A stretch of 64,000 bases of DNA from Arcicella sp043769985 (GTDB lineage Bacteria > Bacteroidota > Bacteroidia > Cytophagales > Spirosomataceae). Of the stretch, positions 1 through 8,016 are shown piece by piece. A program made the position numbers and the translations under genes. Below the pieces are notes generated by a model. The model was given only the letters and a program-made list of their open reading frames with translations. It was not told where the DNA came from and made no database searches. Position 1 is the stretch's first letter; each line of letters starts with the position of its first letter. The stretch covers positions 1 through 64,000 of the forward strand of contig JAYVIV010000136.1 of the NCBI GenBank assembly GCA_043769985.1. Direction: 5' to 3'.

Positions 1-624
1 TTGATTGTAGGTTTCCCAACGCCCATCTTTTACCCCTACATAAAAAGCACCTTCTTCTATTAACTCATCATTCAAATATTTTTTATATGGTCCATGACAG
101 ATTTCACCATAATCTTTATCCTTTCTCAGTACGTTAGTGACCCGTCTCAACTTTGGATCATACCACCAAATTTCTTTGGCATAAATACTCGGTTCAGCTT
201 CATCTGGATTTCGCAAAACATTAATCTCCTCAACCGTCAATCTCGTTCCCGATCCATACTCTCCTATCCGAAGTTCAAACTTGATATTTTCATATTCATC
301 TTTCGGTTTTTTCTTTCCTTTCCCCTTCTTTTTCGACTTACCAATTTTTAATCCTAAATCCGCAGAGAAGTCACTTGCTTCACCTTTAAGCCTTTTGAAC
401 TCTTCTTTATTATTTTTAATATCTTCCTTTACTTCTTTAATTGTTTTCTTAGCATTCTTGATATTATCTAAAATATCAGTCTGAATTAAACCACCTAAAA
501 GTCCTCCTTTTTTCTTGGCAGAAGTATCGGTTTGCGGCTTTGCTTTAGTCTTAAATTCATCCTCCACTTGCCCGAAAGCGTTGAGAGTGAAAAGTAGGAA
601 TGTGAGTAAATAAAGAGTTTTCAT
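1..624 (-). CDS. Partial secreted protein with YwqK/MORN-like C-terminal segment
   Basis: The reading frame is open from an ATG at 624 down to base 1, so the C-terminus lies outside the window. It begins with a hydrophobic secretion signal (MKTLYLLTFLLFTLNAFGQ), followed by a Lys/Glu-rich stretch that includes KSKKKGKGKKKPK. The last visible residues (HGPYKKYLNDELIEEGAFYVGVKDGRW) alternate 'G.Y..Y..G....G.Y..G...G.W' as in MORN/YwqK-type repeat proteins. An in-frame ATG at 633 is an alternative start. Function is unknown; an envelope or periplasmic location is inferred from the signal peptide. Confidence 0.75.
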   Translation of the reverse strand, partial: MKTLYLLTFLLFTLNAFGQVEDEFKTKAKPQTDTSAKKKGGLLGGLIQTDILDNIKNAKKTIKEVKEDIKNNKEEFKRLKGEASDFSADLGLKIGKSKKKGKGKKKPKDEYENIKFELRIGEYGSGTRLTVEEINVLRNPDEAEPSIYAKEIWWYDPKLRRVTNVLRKDKDYGEICHGPYKKYLNDELIEEGAFYVGVKDGRWETYNQ

Positions 625-651
625 TAAAAGCATGATTAAAGCGAATTGTAT

Positions 652-659
652 TACCTTTG
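652..659 (+). promoter_or_regulatory. Candidate Bacteroidota -7 box TACCTTTG
   Basis: TACCTTTG matches the TAnnTTTG -7 element of Bacteroidota housekeeping promoters. It points away from the partial gene at 1-624. A good TTG -33 box is not obvious. It could drive the small RNA candidate immediately downstream or the fucose synthase gene at 862. Confidence 0.4.
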
Positions 660-663
660 TAAA

Positions 664-750
664 AAGTTACGAAGGAGGCAATAAAACCCATCGCAAGGAG
701 AATGTCTGCGTAACATTGGTAGTTTTAAAACGAGAAAGTTTCGTTTTTAT
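664..750 (+). ncRNA. Possible small RNA between a -7 box and a terminator-like hairpin
   Basis: No ORF occupies this stretch. It starts about 5 bases after a TACCTTTG box. It contains GTTACG (666-671), complementary to CGTAAC (709-714), enclosing a 37-base loop. It ends with AAAACGA/TCGTTTT (727-733 and 741-747) followed by T residues, a weak intrinsic terminator. The shape suggests an approximately 85-nt transcript. I could not match it to a known RNA family; the arrangement could instead be a leader of the downstream gene. Confidence 0.25.
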
Positions 751-861
751 TCTGACTCAAAGATAACAATATTCATTCCATTTCAGTAAATTACATAATC
801 AAATGTGTAAGTTGAGCAACTTTTATCAACTTAAAACTTAAAAACTTAGCAATTTTAATTC

Positions 862-1803
862 GTGGAGAAAGATTCAAAAATATACATTGCAGGACACCGA
901 GGCATGGTCGGATCGGCAATTCATCGCAAATTACAAGAAAAAGGATTTCATAATTTTGTCCTCCGAACCTCCAAAGAACTTGACCTTCGCAATCAACAAG
1001 CCGTTGCAGATTTTTTTCAAACTGAAAAACCAGATTACGTCTTTTTAGCAGCCGCAAAAGTAGGCGGAATAATTGCTAACAATACTTACCGAGCCGATTT
1101 TTTATACGAAAATTTAGCCATTCAAAACAACGTTATTCATAGTGCCTACGAAATGGGCGTGAAGAAATTAATGTTCTTGGGTTCTTCGTGTATATACCCC
1201 AAACTTGCTCCCCAACCTTTAAAAGAAGAATACCTTTTGAGTGGATTTTTGGAAGAAACGAACGAGCCTTATGCCATCGCTAAAATTGCGGGTATTAAAC
1301 TGTGTGAAGCATACAGAACGCAATATGGATGTGATTTTATTTCCGTCATGCCGACCAATTTATACGGTCCAAATGATAATTACGACCTTCAAAATTCACA
1401 CGTTTTGCCAGCCATGATTCGCAAGTTTCATGAAGCAAAAACCTCTCATGATGAGTCAGTTACCGTCTGGGGAACGGGTTCTCCGATGCGAGAATTTCTA
1501 CATGCAGATGATCTTGCCGAGGCTTGTGCATATTTAATGGAAAATTACAGTGAACCCCAACTCATAAACGTTGGAACGGGAATAGATATAACCATTAAAG
1601 AATTAGCCGAGACAGTCAGTAAAATTGTAGGATTTGAAGGGAAATTAGTTTGGGATACTACAAAACCAGATGGCACCCCTCGCAAGCTCATGGACGTATC
1701 AAAGCTTCACGCCCAAGGTTGGAAACACACCATTGATTTGGAACAAGGCATAGCATTAGCCTACCAAGATTTCTTGGAGCATCATGAAACGCTCAGATTG
1801 TAA
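862..1803 (+). CDS. fcl: GDP-L-fucose synthase (GDP-4-keto-6-deoxymannose 3,5-epimerase/4-reductase)
   Basis: This short-chain dehydrogenase-fold enzyme makes GDP-L-fucose from GDP-4-keto-6-deoxy-D-mannose with NADPH, for surface polysaccharides. The Rossmann motif GHRGMVG is at residues 11-17. The catalytic Ser lies in SSCIYP (108-113) and the Tyr/Lys pair in YAIAK (137-141). The length of 313 residues is normal. The start is GTG, because an in-frame TAA lies only two codons upstream and no ATG precedes the Rossmann motif. A perfect hairpin follows the stop. GDP-mannose 4,6-dehydratase is not adjacent. Confidence 0.95.
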   Translation: MEKDSKIYIAGHRGMVGSAIHRKLQEKGFHNFVLRTSKELDLRNQQAVADFFQTEKPDYVFLAAAKVGGIIANNTYRADFLYENLAIQNNVIHSAYEMGVKKLMFLGSSCIYPKLAPQPLKEEYLLSGFLEETNEPYAIAKIAGIKLCEAYRTQYGCDFISVMPTNLYGPNDNYDLQNSHVLPAMIRKFHEAKTSHDESVTVWGTGSPMREFLHADDLAEACAYLMENYSEPQLINVGTGIDITIKELAETVSKIVGFEGKLVWDTTKPDGTPRKLMDVSKLHAQGWKHTIDLEQGIALAYQDFLEHHETLRL

Positions 1804-1808
1804 TTTTT

Positions 1809-1872
1809 AGGTATGAGGTATGAATTATGAGGTAGTAGGTATCTTCTACCTCATAATTCATACCTCATACCT
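1809..1872. terminator. Perfect 26-bp inverted repeat after fcl
   Basis: Arms at 1809-1834 and 1847-1872 are exactly complementary, with a 12-nt loop. The arms are built from repeats of the word AGGTATGA/GGTATGAATTATGAGG. There is no long T-run on either strand, so it may be a mobile-type intergenic palindrome acting as a transcription barrier between the convergent fcl and sigma-factor operon rather than a classical terminator. Confidence 0.7.
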
Positions 1873-1895
1873 ATAAAAAGAGCCATCAACCCACA

Positions 1896-2141
1896 CTATA
1901 CAGCGTGAAGTTGATGGCTTCTTTCGTGATTCCTTGAATACGCAAGTATATTGTCTATACTCCGTTCGGAAGGTTGGCAATAACTTTTATCAAGACCTGC
2001 TTTTACATCAAGCATATCTAAATAAAATTCTAACATTTCGGAATCATGGACGAATCCGTCCTGAATCAAAAGGTCCTCTGTTTCCGTTGTTTCTTGATAG
2101 ACGTAACGGATAACGTCATGCTGCGTAAAGGTTTGTATCAT
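1896..2141 (-). CDS. Small hypothetical protein translationally coupled to the ECF sigma factor
   Basis: This 81-residue protein has no membrane segment and no zinc-finger anti-sigma motif. It overlaps the 3' end of the sigma-factor gene by 26 bp, so it is almost certainly cotranscribed and coupled. Acidic and aromatic residues dominate the middle (SEMLEFYLDMLDVK). Position suggests a regulatory partner of the sigma factor, but this is inference. I do not recognise a family. Confidence 0.7.
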   Translation of the reverse strand: MIQTFTQHDVIRYVYQETTETEDLLIQDGFVHDSEMLEFYLDMLDVKAGLDKSYCQPSERSIDNILAYSRNHERSHQLHAV

Positions 2142-2718
2142 AGCTTGGAGAATGTTTGCTCATCATTTTGCGTAGATTTATCAACGCATAACGCATTCTT
2201 CCAAGTGCTGTATTGATGCTCACTCCTGTAGCATCGGCAATTTCCTGAAAACTCATGTCCTCGTAGTGACGCATCACTAAAACCTCTCTCTGCGTGTCGG
2301 GAAGCATTTTAATCAGGCTTCTCAGATGAGCGTGCGATTCTTCACGAATTTGAATGTCCTCAAACGAGTCCTCTGCAAAATCAAGTGTGTTGAATACACT
2401 ACTACCATCCTCAAATACAACATTTGGATAGCGTTTATCACGACGGAAATAATCAATTGCCATATTGTGGGCTATTCTTAGTACCCACGGCAAGAACTTA
2501 CCTTCATCGTTATACCTTCCTGAACGTAAAACATCTACTGCTTTGATAAAAGTATCTTGCATTAAATCTTCGGCTACGAAGGTATCCTTAACAATCAAAT
2601 AAATCGTGGTATAAACTTTGGATTTGTAACGGCGAACAAGCGTTTCGAAGGCTTTTTCGTCACTATTTTTGATATAAAGTGATACAAGTTCACTGTCGTT
2701 AACATGGACTTTTTCCAT
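2116..2718 (-). CDS. RNA polymerase ECF-type sigma factor (sigma-70 family)
   Basis: The 200-residue protein has sigma region 2 at about residues 15-97 (VRRYKSKVYTTIYLIVKDTF, AEDLMQDTF, LPWVLRIAHNMAIDYFRR). Region 4, at about 132-188, carries the helix-turn-helix MSFQEIADATGVSINTALGR. The ECF architecture lacks regions 1.1 and 3. It resembles the single-copy stress/housekeeping-type ECF factors common in Cytophagales. No transmembrane anti-sigma factor is adjacent; the overlapping 81-residue gene is the only candidate partner. Confidence 0.93.
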   Translation of the reverse strand: MEKVHVNDSELVSLYIKNSDEKAFETLVRRYKSKVYTTIYLIVKDTFVAEDLMQDTFIKAVDVLRSGRYNDEGKFLPWVLRIAHNMAIDYFRRDKRYPNVVFEDGSSVFNTLDFAEDSFEDIQIREESHAHLRSLIKMLPDTQREVLVMRHYEDMSFQEIADATGVSINTALGRMRYALINLRKMMSKHSPSYDTNLYAA

Positions 2719-3121
2719 TTTGATAAATCTATTTAGTTAACGTAAAGCTTTTATTCAAATTGTATCTTTTTTATTTTTTTTTAGTGACAATGCTTGTTCT
2801 TTCATGGGATATTCCCGAAAGGTTAAATCAAAGATAATAGTTGTTCTAATATTTCCCAACAAAATGCTAAAATATTTAATGACTATTAACAAATATTAAC
2901 AACATATTATTCGTTTGGACTTATTTTATAGAACCATATTGCGGAATAATCCAAATTTTAATACATAGTATGTATAAAATTCAGAATATTATTTGGTTTA
3001 TTCAAACGAGAATTATGGTAATAAATTCATGTCTAATCAAATTTACGTAAAATATTACTACATTGGATTTTGCTTAGTCTTGATAATTGATTAATATTCA
3101 TCTGATTATAAAATTATAGTA
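2719..3121. other. 403-bp AT-rich divergent intergenic region
   Basis: This gap separates the leftward sigma-factor gene from the rightward HMG-CoA-lyase-like gene and must hold both promoters. It is very AT-rich with T-runs around 2763-2783. I saw no convincing TAnnTTTG/TTG pair, no ORF of coding quality and no strong palindrome. Confidence 0.5.
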
Positions 3122-3976
3122 ATGAAAAAGATAAAACTCATCGAATGTCCCCGTGATGCTATGCAAGGTTGGGCAAATTTTATTCCTACTGAAAAAAAGA
3201 TTGAATATCTAAACCAATTATTGAAAGTTGGCTTTGAGACACTCGACTTTGGCAGTTTTGTTTCGCCAAAAGCAATTCCACAAATGGCAGATACGGCTTT
3301 GGTTTATGATTCCCTTGATTTAGATAATACCGACACCAAATTATTGGCCATCATTGCCAACATCCGTGGAGCTGAAACAGCAGTAAGTTTTGAGAAAATT
3401 AAGTATTTGGGCTTTCCGTTTTCTATTTCTGAAACCTTCCAACAACGTAATACTAATAGCTCAATTACAGAGGCTTTTAAAACCGTTGAGGCAATTCAGA
3501 ATCTTTGTCAAAAAACTGATAAAGAAATGGTTGTCTATTTTTCTATGGGTTTTGGCAATCCTTATGGTGATATTTTTAATACTGAAATTGTGGCTGATTG
3601 GACAGAGAAAATGAGTGATTTGGGAATAAAAATTATTGCCCTTTCTGATACGGTTGGCGTAGCTGATGGTGAGACAATTACGCAGCTCTTTACCAATTTA
3701 ATCCCCCATTACTCAGACATAGAATTTGGAGCTCATTTTCATGCCACGAATGATAATTGGCAGATAAAAATTGAGTCTGCATACCAAGCAGGATGTCGTC
3801 GTTTTGATGGAGCCATTGGTGGTTTTGGTGGTTGCCCGATGGCAGAAGATGAATTGGTTGGTAATATAAATACCCAGAATATGATTCAATACTTTGATAA
3901 TCAAGGAATTGTCTTAGGTTTAGATAAAAGTCAAGTTAAGAAATCGTTAGAAATTAGTAGAAATATTTTTATATAA
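3122..3976 (+). CDS. Hydroxymethylglutaryl-CoA lyase-like TIM-barrel protein
   Basis: The 284-residue HMGL-like barrel carries the N-terminal ECPRDAMQ motif (residues 8-15; family form VGPRDGLQ). It also has the metal-binding HFHATND segment and a C-terminal GGFGGCPMAEDE loop equivalent to the catalytic-Cys loop (GGCPxAxGAxGN) of HMG-CoA lyases. The expected reaction is cleavage of HMG-CoA to acetyl-CoA and acetoacetate in leucine breakdown. The loop departs from the lyase consensus after CPMA, so a related aldolase/lyase substrate is possible. Confidence 0.8.
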   Translation: MKKIKLIECPRDAMQGWANFIPTEKKIEYLNQLLKVGFETLDFGSFVSPKAIPQMADTALVYDSLDLDNTDTKLLAIIANIRGAETAVSFEKIKYLGFPFSISETFQQRNTNSSITEAFKTVEAIQNLCQKTDKEMVVYFSMGFGNPYGDIFNTEIVADWTEKMSDLGIKIIALSDTVGVADGETITQLFTNLIPHYSDIEFGAHFHATNDNWQIKIESAYQAGCRRFDGAIGGFGGCPMAEDELVGNINTQNMIQYFDNQGIVLGLDKSQVKKSLEISRNIFI

Positions 3977-3982
3977 TATTAC

Positions 3983-4004
3983 TATATGAAAATATATTCA
4001 TATA
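3983..4004. promoter_or_regulatory. Palindromic operator candidate before the ArsR regulator
   Basis: TATATGAA (3983-3990) and TTCATATA (3997-4004) form a perfect 8-bp inverted repeat with a 6-bp centre. It lies 31 bp before the ATG of the ArsR-family gene. AT-rich dyads of this size are typical ArsR/BigR operators, so autoregulation of the sulfur module is likely. This is inference from position and symmetry. Confidence 0.55.
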
Positions 4005-4035
4005 TTTACAAACGAAATCAAAATCAGGAATTAAA

Positions 4036-4344
4036 ATGGCAACTATAGCCTATCAAATAAATAAAGAGAAACTCGAAAAAGCGGCTTTTATTCTGAAAAC
4101 TGTTGCTCATCCTACTCGCTTGGCAATTGTCGATTTGCTTTCTCAAAACGAAAAATTATCGGTTAATGACATTTGTGAGGCTTTGACTTGTGAACAATCG
4201 CTTCTTTCTCACCATTTAATTAACATGAAATTAAAAGGAATTTTGCGTTCTGAAAAAGATGGACTGAATGTTTTTTACTCCTTAAAAGAACGGGACGTAA
4301 TGAAGTTGATTGAGTGTATTGAACATTGCGATTGTAATTATTAG
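4036..4344 (+). CDS. ArsR-family winged-helix repressor (possible persulfide/sulfide sensor)
   Basis: The 102-residue protein has an ArsR-type winged helix. The recognition helix is CEQSLLSHHLINMKLKGIL (from residue 52) and the wing is SEKDGLNVFYSL. Cysteines are at 47, 52, 94, 98 and 100; a pair in the alpha2/alpha3 region plus a C-terminal cluster could form the disulfide or polysulfide switch of BigR/SqrR-type sensors, although metal sensing is not excluded. It heads a run of genes for sulfite export, methyl transfer and persulfide oxidation, which supports the sulfur assignment. Confidence 0.88.
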   Translation: MATIAYQINKEKLEKAAFILKTVAHPTRLAIVDLLSQNEKLSVNDICEALTCEQSLLSHHLINMKLKGILRSEKDGLNVFYSLKERDVMKLIECIEHCDCNY

Positions 4345-4417
4345 AAATGTCCTACGGCTTACAATGACTTGGTAGATTTTAAAACATGAAAACATTAACA
4401 TATATTGATATTACTCT

Positions 4418-5215
4418 ATGGATTTAATAGGCTATATTTTAGCGACGATTATCGGGTTATTACTCAGTTTATTAGGTGGTGGCGGATCGATTTTAACGGT
4501 GCCAGTTTTGGTATATATTTTTAAAATTGAACCTGGTTTAGCAACTGCTTATTCTCTCTTAATTGTGGGTACAAGCTCAGCTGTAGCATCAATTAATTAT
4601 CTGCGTGAGGGATTAGCGAGCCCCAAAACTGCTTTATTTTTTTCATTTCCGTCTTTCTTAATGGTATTTACCACTCGCAAGTATTTCATACCCTTGATTC
4701 CTGATAAAATTGCACAATTCGGTGATTTCGTTTTGACGAAAAATGCTTTAATCATGATAACTTTTGCGTTGTTAATGGTTTTAGCATCACGTGCTATGAT
4801 TAAGAAAAGAAAAGAAGTTGATACAATCTCGGAAGCCATTAAGCGTGTTAACTATGGATTGATTTTCGTGGAAGGATTAGTTGTGGGAACGTTAACAGGA
4901 TTTGTAGGCGTTGGAGGCGGATTTTTAATCATTCCAGTTTTAACCAATTTTGTTAAACTACCCATGAAATTAGCAGTAGGAACTTCATTGATGATTATTG
5001 CTATTAACTCATTAATTGGTTTCACTGGAGATTTAGGAAAACAAGACATTAATTGGACTTTTCTGGGAACATTCATTAGTTTGGCTCTTGTTGGAGTAAT
5101 AATTGGCACAACGCTTTCAAAACGTTTAGATAACCAACAATTGAAACCTGCATTTGGATGGTTTACTTTGGTGATGGGGACATGGATTTTGATAAAAGAA
5201 TTAATTTTGAAATAG
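4418..5215 (+). CDS. TauE/SafE-family sulfite/anion exporter
   Basis: The 265-residue polytopic membrane protein has about eight hydrophobic segments. It carries the two Gly-rich repeats of the TauE/SafE family (GLLLSLLGGGGSILTVPVL near the start, GTLTGFVGVGGGFLIIPVL in the second half). The family exports sulfite, sulfoacetate or related anions. It lies 73 bp downstream of the ArsR gene and upstream of a persulfide-dioxygenase-like gene whose product would be sulfite. Export of that sulfite is a coherent role, but inferred. Confidence 0.9.
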   Translation: MDLIGYILATIIGLLLSLLGGGGSILTVPVLVYIFKIEPGLATAYSLLIVGTSSAVASINYLREGLASPKTALFFSFPSFLMVFTTRKYFIPLIPDKIAQFGDFVLTKNALIMITFALLMVLASRAMIKKRKEVDTISEAIKRVNYGLIFVEGLVVGTLTGFVGVGGGFLIIPVLTNFVKLPMKLAVGTSLMIIAINSLIGFTGDLGKQDINWTFLGTFISLALVGVIIGTTLSKRLDNQQLKPAFGWFTLVMGTWILIKELILK

Positions 5216-5227
5216 CAGTGAGCTTTG

Positions 5228-5297
5228 AGCTTTGAGCAATGAGAAAAAAAGTAATTCTCGATAAAAACTCATAGCTCACGTCTCATTGCTCAAAGCT
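5228..5297. repeat. 17-bp perfect inverted repeat between exporter and methyltransferase genes
   Basis: AGCTTTGAGCAATGAGA (5228-5244) is complementary to 5281-5297. A partial extra copy of AGCTTTGAG precedes the left arm. It is one of the many word-repeat palindromes of this chromosome and ends 7 bp before the next start codon, where it could attenuate expression. Confidence 0.7.
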
Positions 5298-5304
5298 AAA
5301 AAAC

Positions 5305-5895
5305 ATGGCTGAATTTTTATCACAAAATTACTGGAATAACCGCTATAAAGCGGAAGAAACGGGTTGGGATTTGAAAACGATTTCTCCTCCCTTGAAGACA
5401 TATATCGACCAATTAACGAATAAAAATCTTCGTATTTTAATTCCAGGCTGTGGCAGTGGGTATGAGGCTGAGTATCTATTAAAACAAGGTTTTCAAGACG
5501 TAACAGTAATTGATTTTGCTCCGTTAGTAGTTGAAAAGATGAAATCAAATATGTCTGAATATCAAAACATTAAAATTATTTGTACTGATTTTTTTACACA
5601 CACAGGCAAGTATGATTTGATATTGGAACAAACTTTTTTCTGTGCTTTAGATCCATGTTTGCGTACAAAATACGTGCAAAAGATGAATGAATTATTAAAT
5701 AAAAATGGAAAATTAGTAGGCATACTTTGGGGTATTCAATTTCCAAAAAATCCTCCATTTGGTGGAAGTGGGGAGGAGTATTTAAGTTTGTTTTCTGACA
5801 CTTTCAAAATCAATCTTTTAGAGCCTTGTTATAATTCCGTAAAGCCCCGACAAGGTAATGAACTATTTTTTAACTTTTCTAAGCATGGAGCATAA
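5305..5895 (+). CDS. TPMT-family SAM-dependent (thiol) methyltransferase
   Basis: The 196-residue class I methyltransferase opens like thiopurine S-methyltransferase relatives (WNNRYKAEETGWDLKTISPP). It has SAM motif I as LIPGCGSGYEAEYL (about residues 47-60) and an EQTFFCALDP segment typical of the TPMT/thiol methyltransferase group. Members methylate thiols, thiocyanate or hydrogen sulfide. Its place in the sulfur module supports a thiol or sulfide substrate, by inference. The stop codon overlaps the next gene's start by 11 bp. Confidence 0.85.
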   Translation: MAEFLSQNYWNNRYKAEETGWDLKTISPPLKTYIDQLTNKNLRILIPGCGSGYEAEYLLKQGFQDVTVIDFAPLVVEKMKSNMSEYQNIKIICTDFFTHTGKYDLILEQTFFCALDPCLRTKYVQKMNELLNKNGKLVGILWGIQFPKNPPFGGSGEEYLSLFSDTFKINLLEPCYNSVKPRQGNELFFNFSKHGA

Positions 5896-6505
5896 CAAAA
5901 AATCTCATTGGGAGAATGTTTTTTCTACCAAAAATCTTACAGACGTAAGTTGGTATCAAGAAGTCCCAAATACTTCTTTGGCATTTATTCGCTCTTTAAA
6001 TTTACCCAAAACGTCCCATATAATTGATGTGGGTGGGGGAGATAGTTATTTGGTAGATTATCTTTTGAAAGATGGTTTTGAACATATCACGGTTCTGGAT
6101 ATTTCGGAAAAAGCTCTTGAAAAAGCGAAAGAAAGATTAGGAGAATCTGCCAATAAAATCAAGTGGATTGTTTCAGATATAACTGACTATCAGAATAATA
6201 CGAAACAATACGACGTTTGGCATGATCGTGCAGCATTTCATTTTTTAGTAGAAAATAAACAGATTGAAACCTATCTTTCCATTGCCAAAGAAAACATCAA
6301 AAATGAAGGTTTTTTGAGTGTTGGAACGTTTTCGGAGCAAGGTCCTACTAAATGTAGTGGTTTAGAAATCAAACAATATTCAGAAGAATCCATGAGTGAT
6401 AAATTCAAGGAAAATTTTGAAAAAATAAGGTGTATTAATGAAAATCATGTGACACCATTTAAGACGGTACAAAATTTTACTTTTTGTACTTTTCAAAGAA
6501 AGTAA
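5885..6505 (+). CDS. Class I SAM-dependent methyltransferase
   Basis: I chose the ATG at 5885 (MEHNKKSHWENVFSTKN), which overlaps the previous gene by 11 bp; the frame is open upstream to 5858 but that lies inside the neighbour. The 206-residue protein has SAM motif I IIDVGGGDSYLVDYLL and the motif YDVWHDRAAFHFL seen in this small methyltransferase group. The substrate is unknown. Coupling to a TPMT-family gene and a persulfide-dioxygenase-like gene suggests it belongs to the same detoxification module. Confidence 0.85.
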   Translation: MEHNKKSHWENVFSTKNLTDVSWYQEVPNTSLAFIRSLNLPKTSHIIDVGGGDSYLVDYLLKDGFEHITVLDISEKALEKAKERLGESANKIKWIVSDITDYQNNTKQYDVWHDRAAFHFLVENKQIETYLSIAKENIKNEGFLSVGTFSEQGPTKCSGLEIKQYSEESMSDKFKENFEKIRCINENHVTPFKTVQNFTFCTFQRK

Positions 6506-6588
6506 TAGATACAATTAAAAGAAATGAATGTATTTGGCAGAAAGATTATTCAATCCTTCTATCATTCATTCATTCTATCATTAAGTTT

Positions 6589-8016
6589 ATGAAAGTAGAA
6601 CAAATTTACACGGGCTGTTTGGCTCAGGGGGCATATTATATTGAGTCTGATGGAGAAGTTGCCATCATTGACCCATTGCGTGAAGTGAATTCGTATATCG
6701 AAAAAGCCAAGCGAAATAATGCTACGATAAAGTACATTTTCGAGACTCATTTTCACGCTGATTTTGTGTCTGGGCATTTGGAATTATCCCACAAAACGAA
6801 CGCTCCAATCATCTATGGACCAAAGGCAAATCCTAAGTTTGAAGCAGTGATTGCCACTGATAATCAGGAGTTTAAGTTGGGAAATGTAACGATAAAAGTA
6901 TTACATACCCCTGGACATACGATGGAATCAAGTTGTTTTTTGTTGTTTGATGAGAACGGAAAAGCGACAAATCTTTTTTCGGGAGATACGCTTTTTATTG
7001 GTGACGTTGGTCGCCCAGATTTGGCACAAAATGGCTTGATGACGATGGAGGATTTGGCAGGGCATTTGTACGATTCTTTGCAAACCAAAATTATGCCTTT
7101 GGCGGATGATATCGTGGTCTATCCAGCACATGGGGCGGGTTCGGCTTGTGGAAAGAATATGTCGAAGGAAACTTCTGATACTTTGGGGCATCAGAAGCAA
7201 GTAAATTATGCGTTGCAACCACAAACGAAAGAGCAATTTATCGTTGCTGTTACGGAAGGTTTAACTCCACCGCCATTCTATTTTCCGAAGAATGTACAAT
7301 TAAATAAGACTGGTAGTCAGGATGTTGAGAATGTAATGGAAAGAGGATTGACTTCACTCTCCCCTGATGAATTTGAGGATTTGGCTAATACGATTGACAC
7401 TTTAGTGATTGATACCCGCAAGCCAGAAATATTTAGGGTAGGCTTTATTCCTCGGTCAATTTTTATTGGTATTGATGGTGATTTTGCCCCTTGGGTGGGT
7501 ACACTCGTAAGGGATATTCAGCAAGAAATCTTGATTGTGGCTGATGAAGGACGTGAGGAAGAAGTCATAAAACGCCTTGCAAGAGTGGGTTATGACAATG
7601 TTTTGGGTTATTTGAAAGGTGGTTTTGAGGCTTGGAAAATGGCAGGGAAAGAGATTGATGAAGTTGAGTCAATTACTGCTGATGAGTTTGCGGATATTTA
7701 TATAGTGAACCAAAAGCGAATAGCCAACAGCGAACATCAAACATCGAAAACCGAAAATCAAATCAAAATAAAAGACGTAAGAAAAAGCACCGAATTTGAG
7801 ACTGGACACATCAAAGAAGCTGAGAATATTCCCTTAGCACAAATTTCTGAATTGATGGACGAGTTTGATAAAGAGGAGACCAATTACGTTCATTGTGCAG
7901 GGGGCTATCGTTCAATGGTTGCGTCAAGTATCTTAAAATCAAGGGGTTATGACAATATAGTAGATATTCAAGGAGGTTTTGGAGCGATTGCTGCTACTGG
8001 GATTTTAACCCAGTAA
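6589..8016 (+). CDS. Persulfide-dioxygenase-like MBL-fold protein fused to two rhodanese domains
   Basis: The start is the ATG at 6589 (MKVEQIYTGCLAQ); upstream codons in frame are non-conserved. The 475-residue protein has an ETHE1/Blh-like metallo-beta-lactamase domain at 1-240 (H54, H56, D58, H63, H110, D133, H181). A first rhodanese domain at about 255-355 has Asp319 where the active Cys should be (IVADEGREEEV), so it is probably inactive. A second at about 362-475 has Cys436 in CAGGYRS. Residues 372-392 (VNQKRIANSEHQTSKTEN) look like translated repeat DNA inserted at the start of the second rhodanese domain. Expected role: oxidation of persulfides to sulfite. Its 3' end overlaps the convergent UbiA gene by 12 bp. 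Confidence 0.9.
   Translation: MKVEQIYTGCLAQGAYYIESDGEVAIIDPLREVNSYIEKAKRNNATIKYIFETHFHADFVSGHLELSHKTNAPIIYGPKANPKFEAVIATDNQEFKLGNVTIKVLHTPGHTMESSCFLLFDENGKATNLFSGDTLFIGDVGRPDLAQNGLMTMEDLAGHLYDSLQTKIMPLADDIVVYPAHGAGSACGKNMSKETSDTLGHQKQVNYALQPQTKEQFIVAVTEGLTPPPFYFPKNVQLNKTGSQDVENVMERGLTSLSPDEFEDLANTIDTLVIDTRKPEIFRVGFIPRSIFIGIDGDFAPWVGTLVRDIQQEILIVADEGREEEVIKRLARVGYDNVLGYLKGGFEAWKMAGKEIDEVESITADEFADIYIVNQKRIANSEHQTSKTENQIKIKDVRKSTEFETGHIKEAENIPLAQISELMDEFDKEETNYVHCAGGYRSMVASSILKSRGYDNIVDIQGGFGAIAATGILTQ

Noticed and set aside
664..715. Small signal recognition particle RNA
   Set aside because: The GAAGGAGG and CAAGGAG words suggested the SRP tetraloop/internal-loop region, but the conserved GGUCAGG...GGAAGGAAGCAGCC signature is absent.
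6484..6588. N-terminal extension of the MBL-rhodanese protein
   Set aside because: The upstream 35 codons overlap the previous methyltransferase end and read like non-coding AT-rich DNA; MKVEQIYTGC at 6589 is the family start.
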